From: Synechococcales cyanobacterium C42_A2020_086
GTDB taxonomy: Bacteria > Cyanobacteriota > Cyanobacteriia > Elainellales > Elainellaceae
Length of the DNA: 64,000 nt
Reading direction: 5' to 3'
NCBI GenBank assembly: GCA_015272325.1
Contig: JACYLU010000015.1
Coordinates: forward strand, 496,001-560,000
Shown: piece after piece, positions 1 through 9,267 of the stretch
Layout of the letters: each line of letters opens with the position of its first letter
Position numbering within the stretch: the stretch's first letter is position 1
Notes under the pieces: generated by a model
Seen by the model: the letters and a program-made list of their open reading frames with translations, nothing else
Told to the model about the DNA's origin: nothing
Databases searched by the model: none
Translations under genes and position numbers: made by a program

Positions 1-708
1 CAGGACCAATGAGATGAAGTTAGCAAATTGCTGGTTCATGTCATGATCCGGAGGAACGATCCTAATCCAATGATCCAAAACGAGCTAAACGCCGAGCACA
101 GGCGGTGGCATCTACCTTCTGACGTTGTTGCAATCAGCACAGCGAAGGATTCGTTAAGATAGAGTTGGCAGATATTCGTAGGGCAATAGTGGTGCGAGCT
201 GGAAGGGAGACCGCTGCTGCTCCCCCAGACTTGCCAGTTACGGTGCATCTACCATCTAGAGCTAGAAGGCAGTAGGAGTGCTATTGCAGGAGACATCTTG
301 CGTCCGATTAGCAGAGATTGCTAACGAGCTAGGACCAAGAATATGGGAATGCTCCGTTGTAGCACCTCAGCGCTCTGTAAAACCCTAATTTAATGGTTTA
401 TCCCTGAAACCAGGGAAAATCGTAAATTTAAGTTGAAGACGCTAGAGGGTTCCGGGATAGCGGCAAACGCAACTGGATCCACAGACAGTAGAGCAAGCCT
501 AAAGGTAAGCAGAACTTAGGCTGCCCCCTACCTACTTCCCCAACAATTCCACAAATTCTTTCTACCGTTTCATTAGAACGGTGAAAGATTCCAAGCTCCC
601 TCAACCATAAGAGCTTGACCAGCTTAATGCGGTCAATCGCAGCTGCATGCCCCTGCACAGCGATTGGTCACTTACTCTGCTGCTTTCACATCTCCAGGAG
701 TTTAACAT
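1..708. other. Left-edge stretch without a recognisable gene
   Basis: Two short minus-strand open frames (36-248 and 428-658) cross this stretch, but neither translation resembles a family I know and neither has a ribosome-binding site. A small 6-bp hairpin (TCCCTG/CAGGGA) sits at 401-416 without a T-run. The last bases hold the ribosome-binding site AGGAG (696-700) of the next gene. The stretch may contain decayed sequence, but I cannot name it. Confidence 0.5.
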
Positions 709-2997
709 ATGCAACCGTCTCAAACTGCATCTCAAAACACGAATGAGCTGCCTTTAGTCTCATCTCCATCGTCAGTAGTCAAAGTAGGCGGAACCCCTTC
801 TCTTAGTACAACTCCTCAGGCCGCAACAAGCGCAACTTCACCAACCTTTCCCCATACGCTAACCGGAGGGGGGGCGCGCTGGACCGTAGAAAATAATCTA
901 CCCGGACTCGGTATCGGTGCTGCATCGATCGGGAATCAAGGAAATGCCTACGATGCTGGTTTGCAACTGATGGTGAACGGTCAGCCGCTGGTAGCACCCA
1001 TTGCTAGCGCCACCTCAAACCTCCTGACAACTCAGCCTGTGAGACTAGCGTCGGGACTGGAGGTGACCGTGCAGTACTTTGCGGTTCCCGATGACGGCAT
1101 TCTGCGGACGCTGGTGAGCTTCCGTAACCCGAGCAGCAGTACCATTTCGACGCAAGTGGATTGGGCGACTGACGTCGGTTCTGATGCCAAGACCACCATT
1201 GCTGCCACAAGCGATAACGATACGGTTGTCGAAGCCAGCGACCGTTGGATCATTACTGAAGATGGCAACTCCCTGGGTGGTGATGTAGCCAATCTGCATG
1301 TCTTGTTTGGTTCGGGTCGCCCAGCTGTGACGCCAGCGCAAACTAGCACCACCTTGGCATCCGGGGCAGAAGGCATTCTCAGCCGCTACAATATCTCGGT
1401 TCCGGGCAATGCAACCCGATCGCTGCTCTTCTTTAATGGCATTGCTGGCACCACCGCAGGAGCCAAGCACGATACCAGCCAGTTTGAATCAGTCTCGCGG
1501 CTGCTGGGCACCAACCTCCTGAATGGATTGACGGCGCAACAGCGGCAGGAAGTATTGAACTGGGATCTGTCGGGTACCGCAACCCTGACTGGCGGTGGTG
1601 CCACCTGGACCATCACTAACGATCTGGGGACCAGCAATCAGTTGCCAAGCGGCGGCGAAATTGATGATGTTCACCCTGGTCTCGGCTTTGGCGTTCTCGA
1701 TGCTGCAGTTAGCTCCCATGGCGATGCGGTGGATGGCGGCATGATGCTGTTTGTGAACAATCAGCAGTTTGTGGCACCAACCACCGGCAACAGCCAATCT
1801 GGGCGCACCTATACAACGGGCGAAGTCACGATGTCAGGGCTGAATGTCAAGGTGCAGTACCATGCTATGGCGCATCAGCCTGTGTTGCGCTCCTTGGTTA
1901 GCTTCCGCAACCCCACGAATGCCGATATTACGATTCCGGTCAGCTGGGCAACAAACGTTGGCTCAGACAGCAACACCACTATTGTTTCGACCAGCAGCGG
2001 CGACCGGAAATTTACGGTAGACGATCGCTGGATCATTACCGATGACAGCGGCACAGTCAATGACGACCCTGCTTTGACCCATGTGCTGTATGGGTTTGGC
2101 AACCCGACCGTGAAACCCAAGGCTGTTTCTCAAACCGTGTTCCGGAGCTTTGGCACGCAAGGTGTTCTGGCAGACTATCAAATTACGATTCCTGCCAACT
2201 CCACCCGTTCGCTGATGTTCTTCAACGGGGTCAATGGTCTGACGGACAGTGCCCAAGGGCATACAGCCCTCTACGAAAGTGTAGCCGCCCTGCGGAGCAA
2301 CAATTTGCTAGAAGGGTTGTCTACCCAGCAGCTCAACGAGATTCTCAACTGGCAAGGATTGACCTCGTCCGGGAATAACGCGGGCAGCGGCACAGGCAAT
2401 GGCTCCCAGCCGGATACGATCGTCGAGGGCGTCGCCAATACCAACCCGAATCTGGGTATCTCACCAGAGCGGTTGGGCACCCCAGGGCGGGATGTGCTGC
2501 TAGGCGATAGTGCCGACAACATCTTGGTAGGCGGTCGCGGGGCCGATCTCAAAACCGGGGGGACCGGAGCCGATCGCTTTTTGTTCAGAGGCAAAACCCA
2601 ACGAGGGGCGTTTGCCAACTCGCTGATGGGATCTCTCGACTACATCACCGATTTCCGCTTCAGCGAAGGCGATAAAATTGTCCTCGATACCGACAACGAT
2701 CTGACAACCTCCGAGTTTCCAGTGAAGTTGTTTAATGCTGGTCGAGTTCGAGGACCGCTACCCAAGGCGATCCGGGAAGCGTACGCCGACAAGAATCAGC
2801 AGCGCCCTGGCAACCAAGCTCTGCGGGCTAACGAAGCGGTTATTTTCAGCTTAGGCAGCCGCACCTACCTGTCGGTGAACGACAATCGCAACCCCTTTAA
2901 TGCCAAGCGGGATATGGTGGTAGATATCACCGGCATCGAGCTGAAACCTGGCGATGCTCAAGCCGGCGTTTTGGCGGTGAACAATTACTTTGCCTAA
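709..2997 (+). CDS. Secreted-type protein with duplicated ~250-residue domain and RTX calcium-binding C-terminus
   Basis: The 762-residue product has two homologous halves, about residues 50-290 and 292-555. Both begin with TLTGGGAxWT and share the blocks LRxLVSFRNP, a Trp-Ala-Thr-Asp/Asn-Val-Gly-Ser-Asp segment and DRWIIT. About residues 589-625 carry hemolysin-type nonapeptide-like repeats (GRDVLLGDSADN, GGRGADLKTGGTGAD), followed by about 130 residues typical of the C-terminal part of RTX proteins. There is no N-terminal signal peptide; the start is Ser/Thr/Gln-rich. Known biology: RTX proteins are exported by type I secretion through an uncleaved C-terminal signal, and I infer the same here. 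No type I secretion gene lies in the window. The start is fixed by AGGAG eight bases upstream. I do not recognise the repeated domain; a beta-rich adhesive or surface-layer role is only a guess. Confidence 0.8.
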   Translation: MQPSQTASQNTNELPLVSSPSSVVKVGGTPSLSTTPQAATSATSPTFPHTLTGGGARWTVENNLPGLGIGAASIGNQGNAYDAGLQLMVNGQPLVAPIASATSNLLTTQPVRLASGLEVTVQYFAVPDDGILRTLVSFRNPSSSTISTQVDWATDVGSDAKTTIAATSDNDTVVEASDRWIITEDGNSLGGDVANLHVLFGSGRPAVTPAQTSTTLASGAEGILSRYNISVPGNATRSLLFFNGIAGTTAGAKHDTSQFESVSRLLGTNLLNGLTAQQRQEVLNWDLSGTATLTGGGATWTITNDLGTSNQLPSGGEIDDVHPGLGFGVLDAAVSSHGDAVDGGMMLFVNNQQFVAPTTGNSQSGRTYTTGEVTMSGLNVKVQYHAMAHQPVLRSLVSFRNPTNADITIPVSWATNVGSDSNTTIVSTSSGDRKFTVDDRWIITDDSGTVNDDPALTHVLYGFGNPTVKPKAVSQTVFRSFGTQGVLADYQITIPANSTRSLMFFNGVNGLTDSAQGHTALYESVAALRSNNLLEGLSTQQLNEILNWQGLTSSGNNAGSGTGNGSQPDTIVEGVANTNPNLGISPERLGTPGRDVLLGDSADNILVGGRGADLKTGGTGADRFLFRGKTQRGAFANSLMGSLDYITDFRFSEGDKIVLDTDNDLTTSEFPVKLFNAGRVRGPLPKAIREAYADKNQQRPGNQALRANEAVIFSLGSRTYLSVNDNRNPFNAKRDMVVDITGIELKPGDAQAGVLAVNNYFA

Positions 2998-3310
2998 ACT
3001 CAGGTTTGTCTAAATTCAGGTTGACTAAGACTGCTCTAGATCGCTTTACTGCCTTCACTTCATTTACCTTGCCTCACCTTGCTGCCGCCTAGTCGGTTGA
3101 CCGCATCTACCACCGCTAGCCGCACCTCAAGATACATGAGCTAGCCCAACCGTTTCGACCCAGATGAGCCAGGCGAACGATGCTACTTCACTTACTCCTC
3201 ACACGCCTTACCTAATTTCACCTTCTCCCAGCACGAAGAAGCTCAGCCGCGTTCTCCGTGCTTTTGCTATGCCTAGTGATGCCTGACCAAGAGCCGTTGC
3301 CGAAACCGCT
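2998..3310. other. Convergent intergenic region
   Basis: This 313-bp gap lies between two convergent genes. It holds a plus-strand hairpin followed by T residues (3230-3265) and an 11-base string ACTCCTCACAC at 3194-3204 that equals the conserved loop of the cyanobacterial small RNA Yfr1. No coding frame here is convincing. Confidence 0.5.
3230..3265 (+). terminator. Possible rho-independent terminator
   Basis: AGCACG (3230-3235) pairs with CGTGCT (3257-3262). Inside this, AGAA pairs with TTCT after one mismatch, leaving an 11-base loop. Three further T residues follow the stem. It lies 230 bp past the stop of the RTX-type gene, so it may end that transcript or a small RNA. Confidence 0.4.
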
Positions 3311-4444
3311 TCAAAAATCAACGCCGCGCTTCAGGTCTACCCCCTTCTCAGCATAGTGCTTGTGGCAATACACCTCCGAGTGAACGCTTGCCAAATCAAA
3401 ATAGTCAGGCGGGTTTTTGCAGCGTCCGGTGATGATCACTTCGGTATCGCGAGGTTTACGCAGCAGCGCTTGCACAATAGGCTCCTGCGGCAGCAGTTCC
3501 AGATCTACTGTGGGATTGAGTTCATCCAAAATAATGGTTTTGTACAGCCCTGACGCAATAGCCGCCCGAGCAATCTCCCAACCTCGCTCTGCCTCCACAT
3601 AATCCAACTCTTGCTGTTGCCCGCGCCAAACGATGGCATCTCGTCCGCAGCGCTGGTGATCCACCAGATTTGGATAGATCTGGCGCAGGGCTGCAATTGC
3701 AGCATCTTCCGTGTAGCCACTGCCGCCCTTCAGCCACTGCATAATCAGCACCCGGTGGGACTTATCTTGGCTAATGCCCTTACCAATGGCTTGGAGAGCT
3801 TTGCCTAGCGCACTCGTGGATTTGCCTTTGCCTGCGCCTGTGTAGATCTCAACCCCTTCAATGCCGTGGGCTACTGCATTGGGATGATGATGGGACTTCA
3901 TCTCTGAGTGCAGATCGGCAATATCCAGCAAAGGCTGGGGTGCTGCTCGACCAGTCGCAATAATTTCTAGCTCTTCCGGTTTGTTGCGCAGGGTTTTGAC
4001 GACTTCATCGACTGGCAACAGCCCCAAATCAAGCACAGGATTCAATTCGTCGAGCACCACAACGGAATACAACCCCGAGGCAATTGCGCCCTTAGCTACA
4101 TCCCAGCCGCGTTGGGCTTCTAGGCGGTCAAAGCGGGTTACCTCGTCGGGACCAAAGAATTCGGCTCGCCCGGTGCGCACCTGATCGATGAGATGGGGAA
4201 AGCCGCGCCGTAGGGCCTCAATGGCGGCATCTTCGTCGTAGGTGCGGCCAGGACCCTTGAGAAATCGCAGCAGCAGCACACGAGTCTGGCAGCCCGTATG
4301 GATGCCCAAGCCGATAGAGCGCAGCACAACACCCAAGGCAGCTTGGGATTTGCCTTTGCCTACCCCGTCATAGACATGGATTTGTCCGACAATCCGTTCA
4401 GACCGAGTTTGAGCGGTCCGAATACCAATACCCGCCCTAGTCAT
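3311..4444 (-). CDS. cobO: Tandem-duplicated cob(I)yrinic acid a,c-diamide adenosyltransferase (CobA/CobO/BtuR family)
   Basis: This P-loop ATP:corrinoid adenosyltransferase transfers the 5'-deoxyadenosyl group of ATP to cob(I)alamin-type corrinoids in B12 synthesis or salvage. The family is usually about 180-200 residues, but this product has 377 because two complete copies are fused. Copy 1 has the P-loop GVGKGKS at 27-33 and the VVLDEL Walker-B block at 129-134. Copy 2 has GAGKGKST at 203-210 and IILDEL at 303-308. Each copy ends with the family's ATGR or ITGR and DLA-x-x-HSE motifs, so both active sites look intact. The gene is divergent from fraC. The product is cytosolic. Whether both halves are active, or one acts on another substrate, cannot be read from sequence. 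Confidence 0.85.
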   Translation of the reverse strand: MTRAGIGIRTAQTRSERIVGQIHVYDGVGKGKSQAALGVVLRSIGLGIHTGCQTRVLLLRFLKGPGRTYDEDAAIEALRRGFPHLIDQVRTGRAEFFGPDEVTRFDRLEAQRGWDVAKGAIASGLYSVVVLDELNPVLDLGLLPVDEVVKTLRNKPEELEIIATGRAAPQPLLDIADLHSEMKSHHHPNAVAHGIEGVEIYTGAGKGKSTSALGKALQAIGKGISQDKSHRVLIMQWLKGGSGYTEDAAIAALRQIYPNLVDHQRCGRDAIVWRGQQQELDYVEAERGWEIARAAIASGLYKTIILDELNPTVDLELLPQEPIVQALLRKPRDTEVIITGRCKNPPDYFDLASVHSEVYCHKHYAEKGVDLKRGVDF

Positions 4445-4578
4445 AACGTTGAACCATGATGGATGAGCTTTTGATTGTAGCGAAGGTCCGGGGGAACCTC
4501 CACTGCCTGAATCGGTTTAATTCGTGCTACCACTATACATAATGGAGCAAGCGCTGAAATCAGCAATTTTTTCTCTAT

Positions 4579-4615
4579 AAATAGTGTTTCTCCAATCTCC
4601 AAATAGTGTTTCCCC
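4579..4615. repeat. Direct repeat, 15-bp unit, two copies
   Basis: AAATAGTGTTTCTCC (4579-4593) recurs as AAATAGTGTTTCCCC (4601-4615), 22 bp apart, in the divergent promoter region between the adenosyltransferase gene and fraC. It could be a paired regulator site or a microduplication. Confidence 0.6.
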
Positions 4616-4684
4616 GAACCAAGACCGGGGCACTGATAGGCTGGAACTAATAAGGCTGATCGGTAAGGCTGGTACGACAACCCT

Positions 4685-5335
4685 ATGCTGCCTGAAGTCA
4701 TGCCCTTGAGGGCAATTGTGCTGCAATCCCTGCTGCTGCTCGTGGCCATTGCCATTGAAGCGATTGTTTTGCAGCGTCTGTTCAGAACGGCCAATGACGA
4801 GAGGCTCACTCCAAAACAAAGCCTGCACTATGCAGCATCGATTAATCTACTCTCAACGGTATTGGGGTGGTTTGCCATCTTCTCATTCTTGGGGATTGGT
4901 ACTGAGCTTGCCGCTGGGGTTACACAGGAGGTGGAGGTTGCCCTGCTGGATTTTATTTTTTTCAATCGCTTTACCAATCAATCCCTGAGTCTGCTGACCC
5001 TAATTGGATTCTTTACGTTTTTTGCGAGTTTTGCTGTCAAGCAAGTTGGGCTTTGGGGGTTGCGATGGCTGCTATACGCGGACTTCACGCCACCCGCCAC
5101 ATCATCGGAGGCAGAAGGCGGTACCCGATCTTTAGACTGGGCCCGCAGGGCATTGTTCAACCCACCTGAATCTTTGAGAGAGCGCAGTGCCCCCATTGTC
5201 GGCATTCGCGATCTGCGGACCGATCCTGATGACGAAGACCTGCTAGATGCCCAGCTCAATATCACGGCAGTTTTGTTTGCCAATGCCTGGAGCTACACCG
5301 CCATTCTACTGATCTTGCTGCTGCTCGCAATTTAA
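4685..5335 (+). CDS. fraC: Filament integrity protein FraC
   Basis: FraC is an integral membrane protein of filamentous cyanobacteria. In Anabaena it localises to intercellular septa and is needed, with FraD, for long filaments and septal junctions. This 216-residue product has a hydrophobic first segment (about residues 10-30, with IAIEAIVLQRLF), further membrane segments near 55-80 and 95-115, a polar loop at 135-190 and a C-terminal hydrophobic segment. It is the first gene of a three-gene run with fraD and fraE, and this synteny is the main support. An in-frame ATG at 4700 (MPLRAIV) is an alternative start giving 211 residues. Confidence 0.82.
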   Translation: MLPEVMPLRAIVLQSLLLLVAIAIEAIVLQRLFRTANDERLTPKQSLHYAASINLLSTVLGWFAIFSFLGIGTELAAGVTQEVEVALLDFIFFNRFTNQSLSLLTLIGFFTFFASFAVKQVGLWGLRWLLYADFTPPATSSEAEGGTRSLDWARRALFNPPESLRERSAPIVGIRDLRTDPDDEDLLDAQLNITAVLFANAWSYTAILLILLLLAI

Positions 5336-5378
5336 TTCTCTTCATTATTGCGTCGCTCTACACACCCTCTACACACCC

Positions 5379-6395
5379 GTGAGTAATTTCTTCCGCTTCC
5401 TATTTGAGGTCTTGCTGCTCAAACGATTCGTTGCCCTGACCACAGTTTTGGCAACCAGGCTACAGCATTGGCTGAACCAAGTGAAAGCCTTTCCGCCAAC
5501 CCCGATTCTGATGCTGAGCCTGCTTTCCTGGGTGGTGTATTGGCTGCTGCAAGGCGAATTTCCCCGGCGGCTGGTATCGATTTTGGCCTGGCTATTTTTG
5601 ATCGTCGGGACCGACTGGGCCTTGCTCAACCGTACCTTCACGATTCCGATTCTCGACTTTAAGTTTCAGTATCGCCCTTGGGTAGTGGGACTGCTCACCT
5701 GCTTCGCTTTGTGGAATTATAATTTTCTGATTCAAGACCACCGCTCGCTGCTGGTGAGCTGGCCGATTGTCTCTGCTTTCTTCGCCGGCTACCCCAAGTT
5801 TCTGAAGACTGGCCCCGAGTGGCAAATTCCCGACGCTAAAGGACGGCAAGACCTGGTGATTTTGCTGTTGCTATCTGGATTGTATAGCTGCTGGTTTCAG
5901 TTTCACTTTGCGATTCAAGACCTGCTGCGGCAGTATCCTAGCCTGCTGAGTGACGAGTTTGATCGCAGTGCCTTTGTGGTGCGAGTGAACCCACTGCAAC
6001 GCCGCCCCCTTCCCCGAGGTAATCAATTTTTGGAAGCAGCCGCTAGCGCCATTCAAGACGAGTTGCGTCCTAAAACTGGCAGCGAAGCCCAAGCGTGGCT
6101 CAGTAATCTAGAATCGAACCTGCCAGCCATCCAAGAACGAGCACTGACCCAAACCTATGGCATGACTCCACTGCGCGAGAGTCGCCTGTGGCGTTTAACG
6201 GCAGAACCGCAGCTCGCCGAACCGGATAGCCGCCTCCTGCTGCGCCTCACCTGGACTGGACCAGGGCTGCGCGGCCCCTACACGCTGCGCAAATCCTGCC
6301 TAGTGCGCAATACAACGGCTCAGTCTCGTGGCTCGCCAGTGCTGGAATGCCAAGCCGTTGAACTCGAACCCACCGCGCTAATTCCCGCATCCTAG
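5379..6395 (+). CDS. fraD: Filament integrity protein FraD
   Basis: FraD is a septal membrane protein of filamentous cyanobacteria that works with FraC in filament integrity and cell-cell molecular exchange. The product has 338 residues, close to the Anabaena protein of about 340. The N-terminal half is membrane-embedded, with hydrophobic segments near residues 15-30, 40-58, 65-85, 95-115, 120-140 and 150-175. A soluble C-terminal half of about 150 residues, probably periplasmic, follows. It starts with GTG 43 bp after fraC and 75 bp before fraE, which suggests co-transcription. Identification rests on order, size and topology. Confidence 0.8.
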   Translation: MSNFFRFLFEVLLLKRFVALTTVLATRLQHWLNQVKAFPPTPILMLSLLSWVVYWLLQGEFPRRLVSILAWLFLIVGTDWALLNRTFTIPILDFKFQYRPWVVGLLTCFALWNYNFLIQDHRSLLVSWPIVSAFFAGYPKFLKTGPEWQIPDAKGRQDLVILLLLSGLYSCWFQFHFAIQDLLRQYPSLLSDEFDRSAFVVRVNPLQRRPLPRGNQFLEAAASAIQDELRPKTGSEAQAWLSNLESNLPAIQERALTQTYGMTPLRESRLWRLTAEPQLAEPDSRLLLRLTWTGPGLRGPYTLRKSCLVRNTTAQSRGSPVLECQAVELEPTALIPAS

Positions 6396-6469
6396 GGCAA
6401 AATGAGGTGGGCTACGCTTCCCCCTTTCGTTATTGGCTAAAGTCGGTCTAATAAGAGTCTAAAGTCGCC

Positions 6470-7252
6470 ATGTTGAATCCAGGTCGAACCTTCGTGATTG
6501 CTTCGAATGTATTTCGAGAAGTGATTCGCGACCGCATCCTCTATTTGATTGGGCTATACGCAATTGCGATAGGAGGGGCAAGTTTGGTGTTGCCCTACCT
6601 GGCAGCCAGCACCGAGGACAAAATTCTCTTGGATGTGGGGCTAGCCGCCATTGCCCTTTTGGGATTGCTGGTAGCAGTGTTTGTGGGCACCGGACTGGTG
6701 AATAAAGAAATCGAGAAGCGCACCGTTTCTGTACTAATCGCCAAGCCAATCAGCCGCGCTGAGTTTATTGTGGGCAAACACTGGGGGCTTTCGGCAGTGC
6801 TGGCGGTGCTCATTTTCGCCATGACGGCCATTTTGATGCTGCTGCTGAGTCTCCAGCAGGTTCCTTATCCTGCCGGCAGCCTATGGTTGGCAGCTCTATT
6901 TCTGGTGCTGGAGCTGTCGTTAATCACCGCCGTTGCCATTCTGTTTGGCGTATTTACCAGCTCGATTCTGGCCATGCTGCTGACGTTGGCTGTCTATGCG
7001 ATGGGGCACATCAGCCGCGATTTGGTGCAGTTGGGCGAGCTAGTGGATCAACCCGGCTGGCAGCAGGTAACGCAGGTGTTGTATTTGGTATTACCCGATC
7101 TGTCCCGCTTGGATTTAAAAAACCAGGCCGTTTACGGCCTAGCCCTAATTCCTCAACCTTTAGAGCTAGTGAGTCATGCAGCGTATGGCTTGATCTATAC
7201 CACCTTGATGCTAGCCATTGCCACCGCTATTTTTGCTCGCCGCCAGTTCTAG
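6470..7252 (+). CDS. fraE: Filament integrity protein FraE, ABC-2 type permease
   Basis: This 260-residue ABC-2 family membrane subunit has about six hydrophobic segments and the family's NKEIEKRTVSVLIAKPISR segment near residue 80, which links to nucleotide-binding domain contact. In Anabaena FraE is the third product of the fraCDE operon and is needed for filament integrity. No ATPase gene lies next to it, as in other fra operons where the ATPase is encoded elsewhere. The gene ends 15 bp before the convergent gene at 7268. Confidence 0.82.
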   Translation: MLNPGRTFVIASNVFREVIRDRILYLIGLYAIAIGGASLVLPYLAASTEDKILLDVGLAAIALLGLLVAVFVGTGLVNKEIEKRTVSVLIAKPISRAEFIVGKHWGLSAVLAVLIFAMTAILMLLLSLQQVPYPAGSLWLAALFLVLELSLITAVAILFGVFTSSILAMLLTLAVYAMGHISRDLVQLGELVDQPGWQQVTQVLYLVLPDLSRLDLKNQAVYGLALIPQPLELVSHAAYGLIYTTLMLAIATAIFARRQF

Positions 7253-7267
7253 GAGTTACCTTGGGAG

Positions 7268-8587
7268 TTAACTACCCGACTGCTCTAAACGTCGCTGCCA
7301 TTCGGCATCTATCTTGTCGGACTGCCGATACTCTTGTTCGGTGAGGTCACTTTCTGTGGTGTAGGCTAGGTCGTTTTCATCCACCACAGTTTCTGCAGCG
7401 AACTGCCTAGCGAAAGACAGCTTTTGTTGCAGAGCAGCATCAGCTCGATTCAAGCGAACCGCTCGCGACTGCCGCTGCTGATTGCGCGATTCTATCTTAC
7501 GGTTGCGCCCCTTCAGCCAGAAGTAGCGAATTAGGGGAATTCCGAGAAACCCGCTACCATAGCCCAGCAGCAGCCAGTAGATGCTGTTAACAAAGGCCAC
7601 TAGCCCGCCCAATTCATAGGCAATCGAACCATCGCCCAGCAAGGCTCCCAGCATTAGTGCCCCGATGATGTTGATAGCACCCAGCCCAATCGCCAGCATA
7701 ATCTGCCCGCTGCTCGCTTTGCTGAACTGCCACGGCAATTCTTTCAAGTAAGCGGCAACCGGACGTGGCTTAGTTTGTGCAGCTGTTATCTGCAATTCTG
7801 GAAAGTGATAGACAATCTGCCCATCAGGACTCACCTCGGGGCGACCGTTAAACCGCGACAGCACCGGCAGCATGTAGTCTTCGTCGTCTTGCCCCGCCGA
7901 ACTGCCGAGATCATCCAGATAGGGCGCAATTTGCTCCGCTACGACAGCACCGCCGTTGTTACGAATGACGGTGCCAATGATTTGCCAGCGGCGCTCGTCG
8001 AGGTCAGCATTGGGATCACCATCGCCAAACAAAAAGGAAAAGATAGCCTCCAGAAAGTTCATCGGGCGATCTGCTGGAACACGAGCCTTGCGCCCACGAC
8101 GCCGCGAAGACGAGTAATAGTCCGGTGTGAAGATTAAAAACCAGTCGGGGCTGAACCAAAATCGCGGCACAAACACCATGCCACCCTCACCAAAGTCGCC
8201 TCCTCGATCATCATCACCCCGACTAGCGCTGAGGGCAATCAGAATTGCCGCAATGGCCAGCACAATCAGCACAATCGAGACAATCAGAAAAATGCCAAAG
8301 GAGATGCGGATTAGGTAGAACACAAAGCCCCACAGCTTCTGCAACCGCTCTTGCCAGCGCAGCCGCCAATATTTATTGCGGAGAATGCTGCGAAAATTGC
8401 GCGGAAAGAGATAGGCGATTTCTCCCGACTCTGCCACCTGGATGTGGCCGCCTGCTTCGGACGCCAACGCAAGCAGATCGCGTTCTGCCAATCGCACATC
8501 TAAACCGGCTTGAGATGCCACATCTCCGATAGTCACACGGTAGTCTAACGCCTCGACGGCTCGCATGACATTAGGGTTAAGAGCCAT
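7268..8587 (-). CDS. Conserved cyanobacterial membrane protein
   Basis: The 439-residue product has a small N-terminal helical domain (residues 1-65, resembling a winged-helix fold). A long hydrophobic hairpin follows at about 85-120, then an acidic/Gly linker (GDDDRGGDFGEGG). A second soluble domain at about 180-265 repeats features of the first (IGTVIRNNGGAVVAEQIAPYL). Two or three further membrane segments lie near 285-365, before a charged C-terminal tail. It looks like a protein shared by cyanobacteria and chloroplasts (the plant At5g03900 type), but I cannot assign a function. The ATG start is followed by a typical MALNPNV opening. The gene is convergent with fraE. Confidence 0.7.
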   Translation of the reverse strand: MALNPNVMRAVEALDYRVTIGDVASQAGLDVRLAERDLLALASEAGGHIQVAESGEIAYLFPRNFRSILRNKYWRLRWQERLQKLWGFVFYLIRISFGIFLIVSIVLIVLAIAAILIALSASRGDDDRGGDFGEGGMVFVPRFWFSPDWFLIFTPDYYSSSRRRGRKARVPADRPMNFLEAIFSFLFGDGDPNADLDERRWQIIGTVIRNNGGAVVAEQIAPYLDDLGSSAGQDDEDYMLPVLSRFNGRPEVSPDGQIVYHFPELQITAAQTKPRPVAAYLKELPWQFSKASSGQIMLAIGLGAINIIGALMLGALLGDGSIAYELGGLVAFVNSIYWLLLGYGSGFLGIPLIRYFWLKGRNRKIESRNQQRQSRAVRLNRADAALQQKLSFARQFAAETVVDENDLAYTTESDLTEQEYRQSDKIDAEWQRRLEQSGS

Positions 8588-8754
8588 GCTCGTTCCTCAG
8601 ATGGAGTGAGAAGTAAGGTCCACTCTCTCCAGTATAGGCGTCGGCAAATTGGGCTGTGGATAGCAATTTCTCGGTGGTTGTAGAGTGGTTGCAGAATCGA
8701 GCGATCCAGTTATGCCAGTCTAGGCCAGACTGGTTACATCACTCAGTGATGTCA

Positions 8755-9267
8755 TCAATCATGCACCACAACCGGCGTGCCAATGGTTGCCCAATGAAAC
8801 AACCACTCAGCGTGATCCACCGCCACATTTACACAGCCATGGCTGACAGGGGTCCCAAATTGGCGATGCCAGTAAGCCCCATGAATTGCATAATTGCCGC
8901 TGTAGTACATTGTGAACGGCACGTCCGGCACGTCGTAACCGTCGCCCCGCATGCGCGCCCTGCGGTGTTTAGATTGAATCGCAAAACTGCCAGTGGGTGT
9001 TGCGTGCTGGTCGCGCCCGGTTGACACAATCACCGCGTAAACTGGTGTGTTGCCCTCCCAGGCAATTAGGCGCTGAGTAGTCACGTTCACCTCAATCCAG
9101 CGCGTGTTGCTGGCTCGCAGACTACTCATCCGCTGTGCGGTGACTTCCTGAGCCACTGCTTGAACTAGCCCTTCTCCGCTCCACGGAATGGCTCCCAGCA
9201 GTCCCAGAGCCACCCCTACCGCCCCAGCAATAAGCCAACTTCGGTGCAGTTGTCTCCAATTCTTCAT
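8755..9267 (-). CDS. L,D-transpeptidase, YkuD domain
   Basis: L,D-transpeptidases form 3-3 cross-links in peptidoglycan or attach proteins to it. This 170-residue product has a short basic N-terminus and a hydrophobic signal or anchor segment (residues 10-27). The YkuD domain runs from about 57 to the end. The catalytic signature is visible: HG at 129-130 and SHGCVN with Cys145 as nucleophile. It also has the family's TPTG turn at 90-93. It is compact and has no LysM or peptidoglycan-binding domain. It acts in the periplasm. Substrate preference cannot be read from sequence. Confidence 0.88.
   Translation of the reverse strand: MKNWRQLHRSWLIAGAVGVALGLLGAIPWSGEGLVQAVAQEVTAQRMSSLRASNTRWIEVNVTTQRLIAWEGNTPVYAVIVSTGRDQHATPTGSFAIQSKHRRARMRGDGYDVPDVPFTMYYSGNYAIHGAYWHRQFGTPVSHGCVNVAVDHAEWLFHWATIGTPVVVHD

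Noticed and set aside
401-416. Small hairpin TCCCTG/CAGGGA
   Set aside because: Only six pairs and no T-run on either strand; not a convincing terminator.
36-658. Two short minus-strand frames at the left edge
   Set aside because: No recognisable family, no ribosome-binding site; could be remnants but not supportable.
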